Shown piece by piece: positions 62,115-64,000 of a DNA stretch of 64,000 bases; the stretch's first letter is position 1; the number at the start of each line of letters is the position of its first letter. A program made the position numbers and the translations under genes. Source of the stretch: Paenibacillus xylanexedens. GTDB taxonomy: Bacteria; Bacillota; Bacilli; Paenibacillales; Paenibacillaceae. The stretch lies in assembly GCF_007680605.1 (NCBI RefSeq), contig NZ_VEIO01000001.1:62001-126000 (forward strand), given 5' to 3'. The notes under the pieces were generated by a model. It made no database searches. It worked only from the letters and a program-made list of their open reading frames with translations, and was not told the DNA's origin.

Positions 62115-63722
62115 TTAATGCTGGTCGCGGTACTCTTGAGGTGTCACGCCGAATTGCCGTTTGAACACTTTGATAAAATACGCCGGGTCCATATAGCCGA
62201 TCTCCAGGCTGATCTCATAGACTTTCTTGGTGGTTGTGACCAGCTTGTGGCAAGCCCGATCCATCCGCAGGCGAGCGATATATTCACTGATGCCTTCGCC
62301 AGTCTCAATCTTGTAAATCTTGGACAGATGTGTTGGATGCAGGTTCACATGATCTGCGAGCACACGCAAAGATACATCCAGATGCAGGTTTTTATCCGTA
62401 AATTCCTGAATCTTCTTCACATACTCTGAACGGGTGTCTTTGACCTCGTTGGATGTGCCTTCCTTGAGCTTGGCGAGTACGCCGAGCGACCATTTGCGCA
62501 GTTTGCCGATGGTGGAGAAGACGTCGCCGCTTTGCAGCTGCTCGATCTCACTGCCCATGAGACCTGACAGGGTGAGCTTGTTCCGATGAGCCAGGTTCGT
62601 GAACGCAGCGGTGATGAGAAAACCCGCCTCCATACAGTGTTCCCATGATTCCGACCATTTCTCGTCCAGTTCGGCGCAGACGGCACGTATTTTGTCTTCG
62701 GCGGCGTCCCATTGGCCGCTTTCCAGCAGCTGAATGAAGGTAGGCGGTGTGTACAGCACGTCCAGCGGGCCTTGTGCCGCTGGTGCTTCGACATCGGTCA
62801 CCCGCATGACGAATTCACGCTCGTCCCCGACGATCTGGCGGAAATAGGCGGAAGCCTGACGGAAGCGATCGTAGATCTGTTCCGGGAAGGTGAACCACTC
62901 GGTCATGACAATGGAGAGGGAGCCTTTCAGAAACTGTTTTACTTTGGATTGAAGCTGGATGGACAGCTTCTCCAGAATGGTTTCTTTTCCAATATCGCCG
63001 TTACGTTCCTTCAATTGCAGCAAAAACACGACATACCCGTGCTCTTCCTTCACACCCCACACGTGCATAAACTCACCCATAATCTCTTCCGCCATGTTGA
63101 TGATGGCATATTCGATCAGGGTCTGATCGTGGCTGTCGTAGTGGCCGAACTCATTATCCATGCGGACCAGCATCAGCGCGGCATCCCCGGCGTGGAAGGG
63201 CAGATCGTAGTTGTCCAGTTTGCGCTCCCATTCGCTTGCGGAGAACCGAATTCCCTGTAATGCTTCTAAAAGTAGGCGTCCACGCAAATGCGGCAAATTT
63301 TCGCGAAGGGTAAACTGTGTCCGTGATAGGGAGCTGACAAGAGCCCATTCATTGTTCAACTGGTCAATGGCTTTCTGCACCGCGCCGATCAGTTCTTCAT
63401 CTGTTGGCGGTTTGAGCAGGTAGTCCACGGCTTCGTACTGGATGGCTTTTTTGGCATACTCGAATTCGGAATAACCGGATAAGAGGATGCATTTTATTTT
63501 TTTGTCCCGGATACGGATGCGTTCGATCAGCTCTATACCTGTCATTTCCGGCATCTGAATGTCCGAGATTACGATATCGATCGGATGGGTTTCAATGAGT
63601 TGCAGGGCTTCACGAGCGGAGTATGCCCGGTGAACCTGTTCGATCCCGAGCGTATGCCAGGGTTTGGTCATGGACAGGTTGTCCACCCAGTGTGCTTCGT
63701 CGTCGACAATGATCATTTGCAT
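62115..63722 (-). CDS. YesN-type response regulator with AraC domain
   Basis: A 535-residue regulator. ATG 63722 follows AAGGAG. N-terminal receiver: DDEAHW acidic pocket, phosphorylatable Asp in IVISDIQMPEMTG (about residue 55), Lys in LLKPP. The middle helical region is variable. The C-terminal AraC double helix-turn-helix (LRVLADHVNLHPTHLSKIYK, ...ISLEIGYMDPAYFIKVFKRQFG) binds DNA. It lies 122 bp upstream of the lipoprotein gene on the same strand, so it probably controls it. A cognate sensor kinase is not in the window and may lie beyond position 64000. Confidence 0.9.
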   Translation of the reverse strand: MQMIIVDDEAHWVDNLSMTKPWHTLGIEQVHRAYSAREALQLIETHPIDIVISDIQMPEMTGIELIERIRIRDKKIKCILLSGYSEFEYAKKAIQYEAVDYLLKPPTDEELIGAVQKAIDQLNNEWALVSSLSRTQFTLRENLPHLRGRLLLEALQGIRFSASEWERKLDNYDLPFHAGDAALMLVRMDNEFGHYDSHDQTLIEYAIINMAEEIMGEFMHVWGVKEEHGYVVFLLQLKERNGDIGKETILEKLSIQLQSKVKQFLKGSLSIVMTEWFTFPEQIYDRFRQASAYFRQIVGDEREFVMRVTDVEAPAAQGPLDVLYTPPTFIQLLESGQWDAAEDKIRAVCAELDEKWSESWEHCMEAGFLITAAFTNLAHRNKLTLSGLMGSEIEQLQSGDVFSTIGKLRKWSLGVLAKLKEGTSNEVKDTRSEYVKKIQEFTDKNLHLDVSLRVLADHVNLHPTHLSKIYKIETGEGISEYIARLRMDRACHKLVTTTKKVYEISLEIGYMDPAYFIKVFKRQFGVTPQEYRDQH

Positions 63723-64000
63723 GTTGCTTTGGCTCCTTGCTTGAAGGTTTACACGATTCAAAATCTGACATGTGTTGCAAGCAGTATATCACACCACAAT
63801 CCGCTTCTCTATGGAAACAGTTCCGTGCACATCTGCGCTTGAAAAAATGGAATGAATATTGAATATTTATGAATAGTATTCCGATATATAGGGTGAAATT
63901 GCAATTGCTAAACTCCTCCTTAGAGAAGTAGGATGAATATGTACGGCTGGTCACCCAGTCTGGAGCGATCGCTCAGCAAATAAGGAACTACAGAAATACA
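63723..64000. other. Region after the regulator, no gene seen
   Basis: About 280 bp to the window edge. It should hold the promoter of the minus-strand regulator. No open frame with a ribosome site was accepted. Confidence 0.4.

Noticed and set aside
1-64000. CRISPR arrays, rRNA or tRNA genes
   Set aside because: No regularly spaced short direct repeats with unique spacers and no tRNA- or rRNA-like sequence were seen in reading; the repeats present are the attC-like, S-layer and 3'-end copies.

Overview
The window looks like chromosomal DNA of a low-to-moderate GC Gram-positive of the Paenibacillus group. Evidence: strong AGGAGG-type ribosome binding sites and many GTG/TTG starts, lipobox lipoproteins, an S-layer protein with three SLH domains, a YesN-type response regulator beside a large solute-binding lipoprotein, an AraC regulator fused to a siderophore-binding domain, and a type VII secretion-type WXG protein. 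No rRNA or tRNA gene was seen.

Region 1 (1-7.45 kb) is an array of small, unrelated plus-strand genes. Each gene, or short group, is followed by an imperfect inverted-repeat element of about 65-165 bp of the form xxxTAAC-spacer-TATTCACG ... CGTGAATA-CAGGAAC-GTTAxxx. The architecture matches integron attC sites. The outer 7-mer opening one gene unit is the reverse complement of the 7-mer closing the same unit, not of its partner in the same element, as expected for excisable gene cassettes. Cargo: a double PD-(D/E)xK nuclease, a 59-residue membrane protein, GNAT acetyltransferases, P-loop kinases, a beta-lactamase-fold hydrolase, and two broken cassettes. No integrase is in view.

Region 2 (7.45-24.1 kb) is a long run of mostly plus-strand single genes: GNATs (two of them broken), a nucleotidyltransferase, a DJ-1 protein, a DHFR-like reductase, a HAD phosphatase, a histidine phosphatase, a chloramphenicol-phosphotransferase-like kinase and many hypotheticals. 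No clear attC-like sites were found here. It ends in a 195 bp MITE-like element.

Region 3 (24.3-43.2 kb) is ordinary metabolism: a cystine-type ABC transporter with a YtmO-like monooxygenase (order as in B. subtilis tcyKLMN-ytmO); a Fur-box-controlled siderophore uptake set (lipoprotein, FhuF-like reductase, AraC-binding-protein sensor); a 1203-residue S-layer protein with three exact 840 bp repeats; and a GntR/LacI-type regulator sharing a 17 bp palindromic operator with a three-gene sugar ABC importer.

Region 4 (43.2-53 kb) is an accessory island. It holds a relic attC-like site, small membrane proteins, and an AT-rich three-gene unit read here as a new Hachiman-type defence variant: an MBL-fold hydrolase, a trypsin-like protease fused to a HamA/DUF1837-like nuclease, and a HamB-like helicase. 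About 1.5 kb of decayed DNA follows.

Region 5 (53-64 kb) ends in a minus-strand solute-binding lipoprotein gene with its YesN-type regulator. The 3' end of the lipoprotein gene is repeated three more times to its left in the same orientation. Between the copies sit a type VII-type lipase toxin with WXG partner and putative immunity lipoprotein, a CPBP intramembrane protease, and a secreted metzincin with a partner protein.
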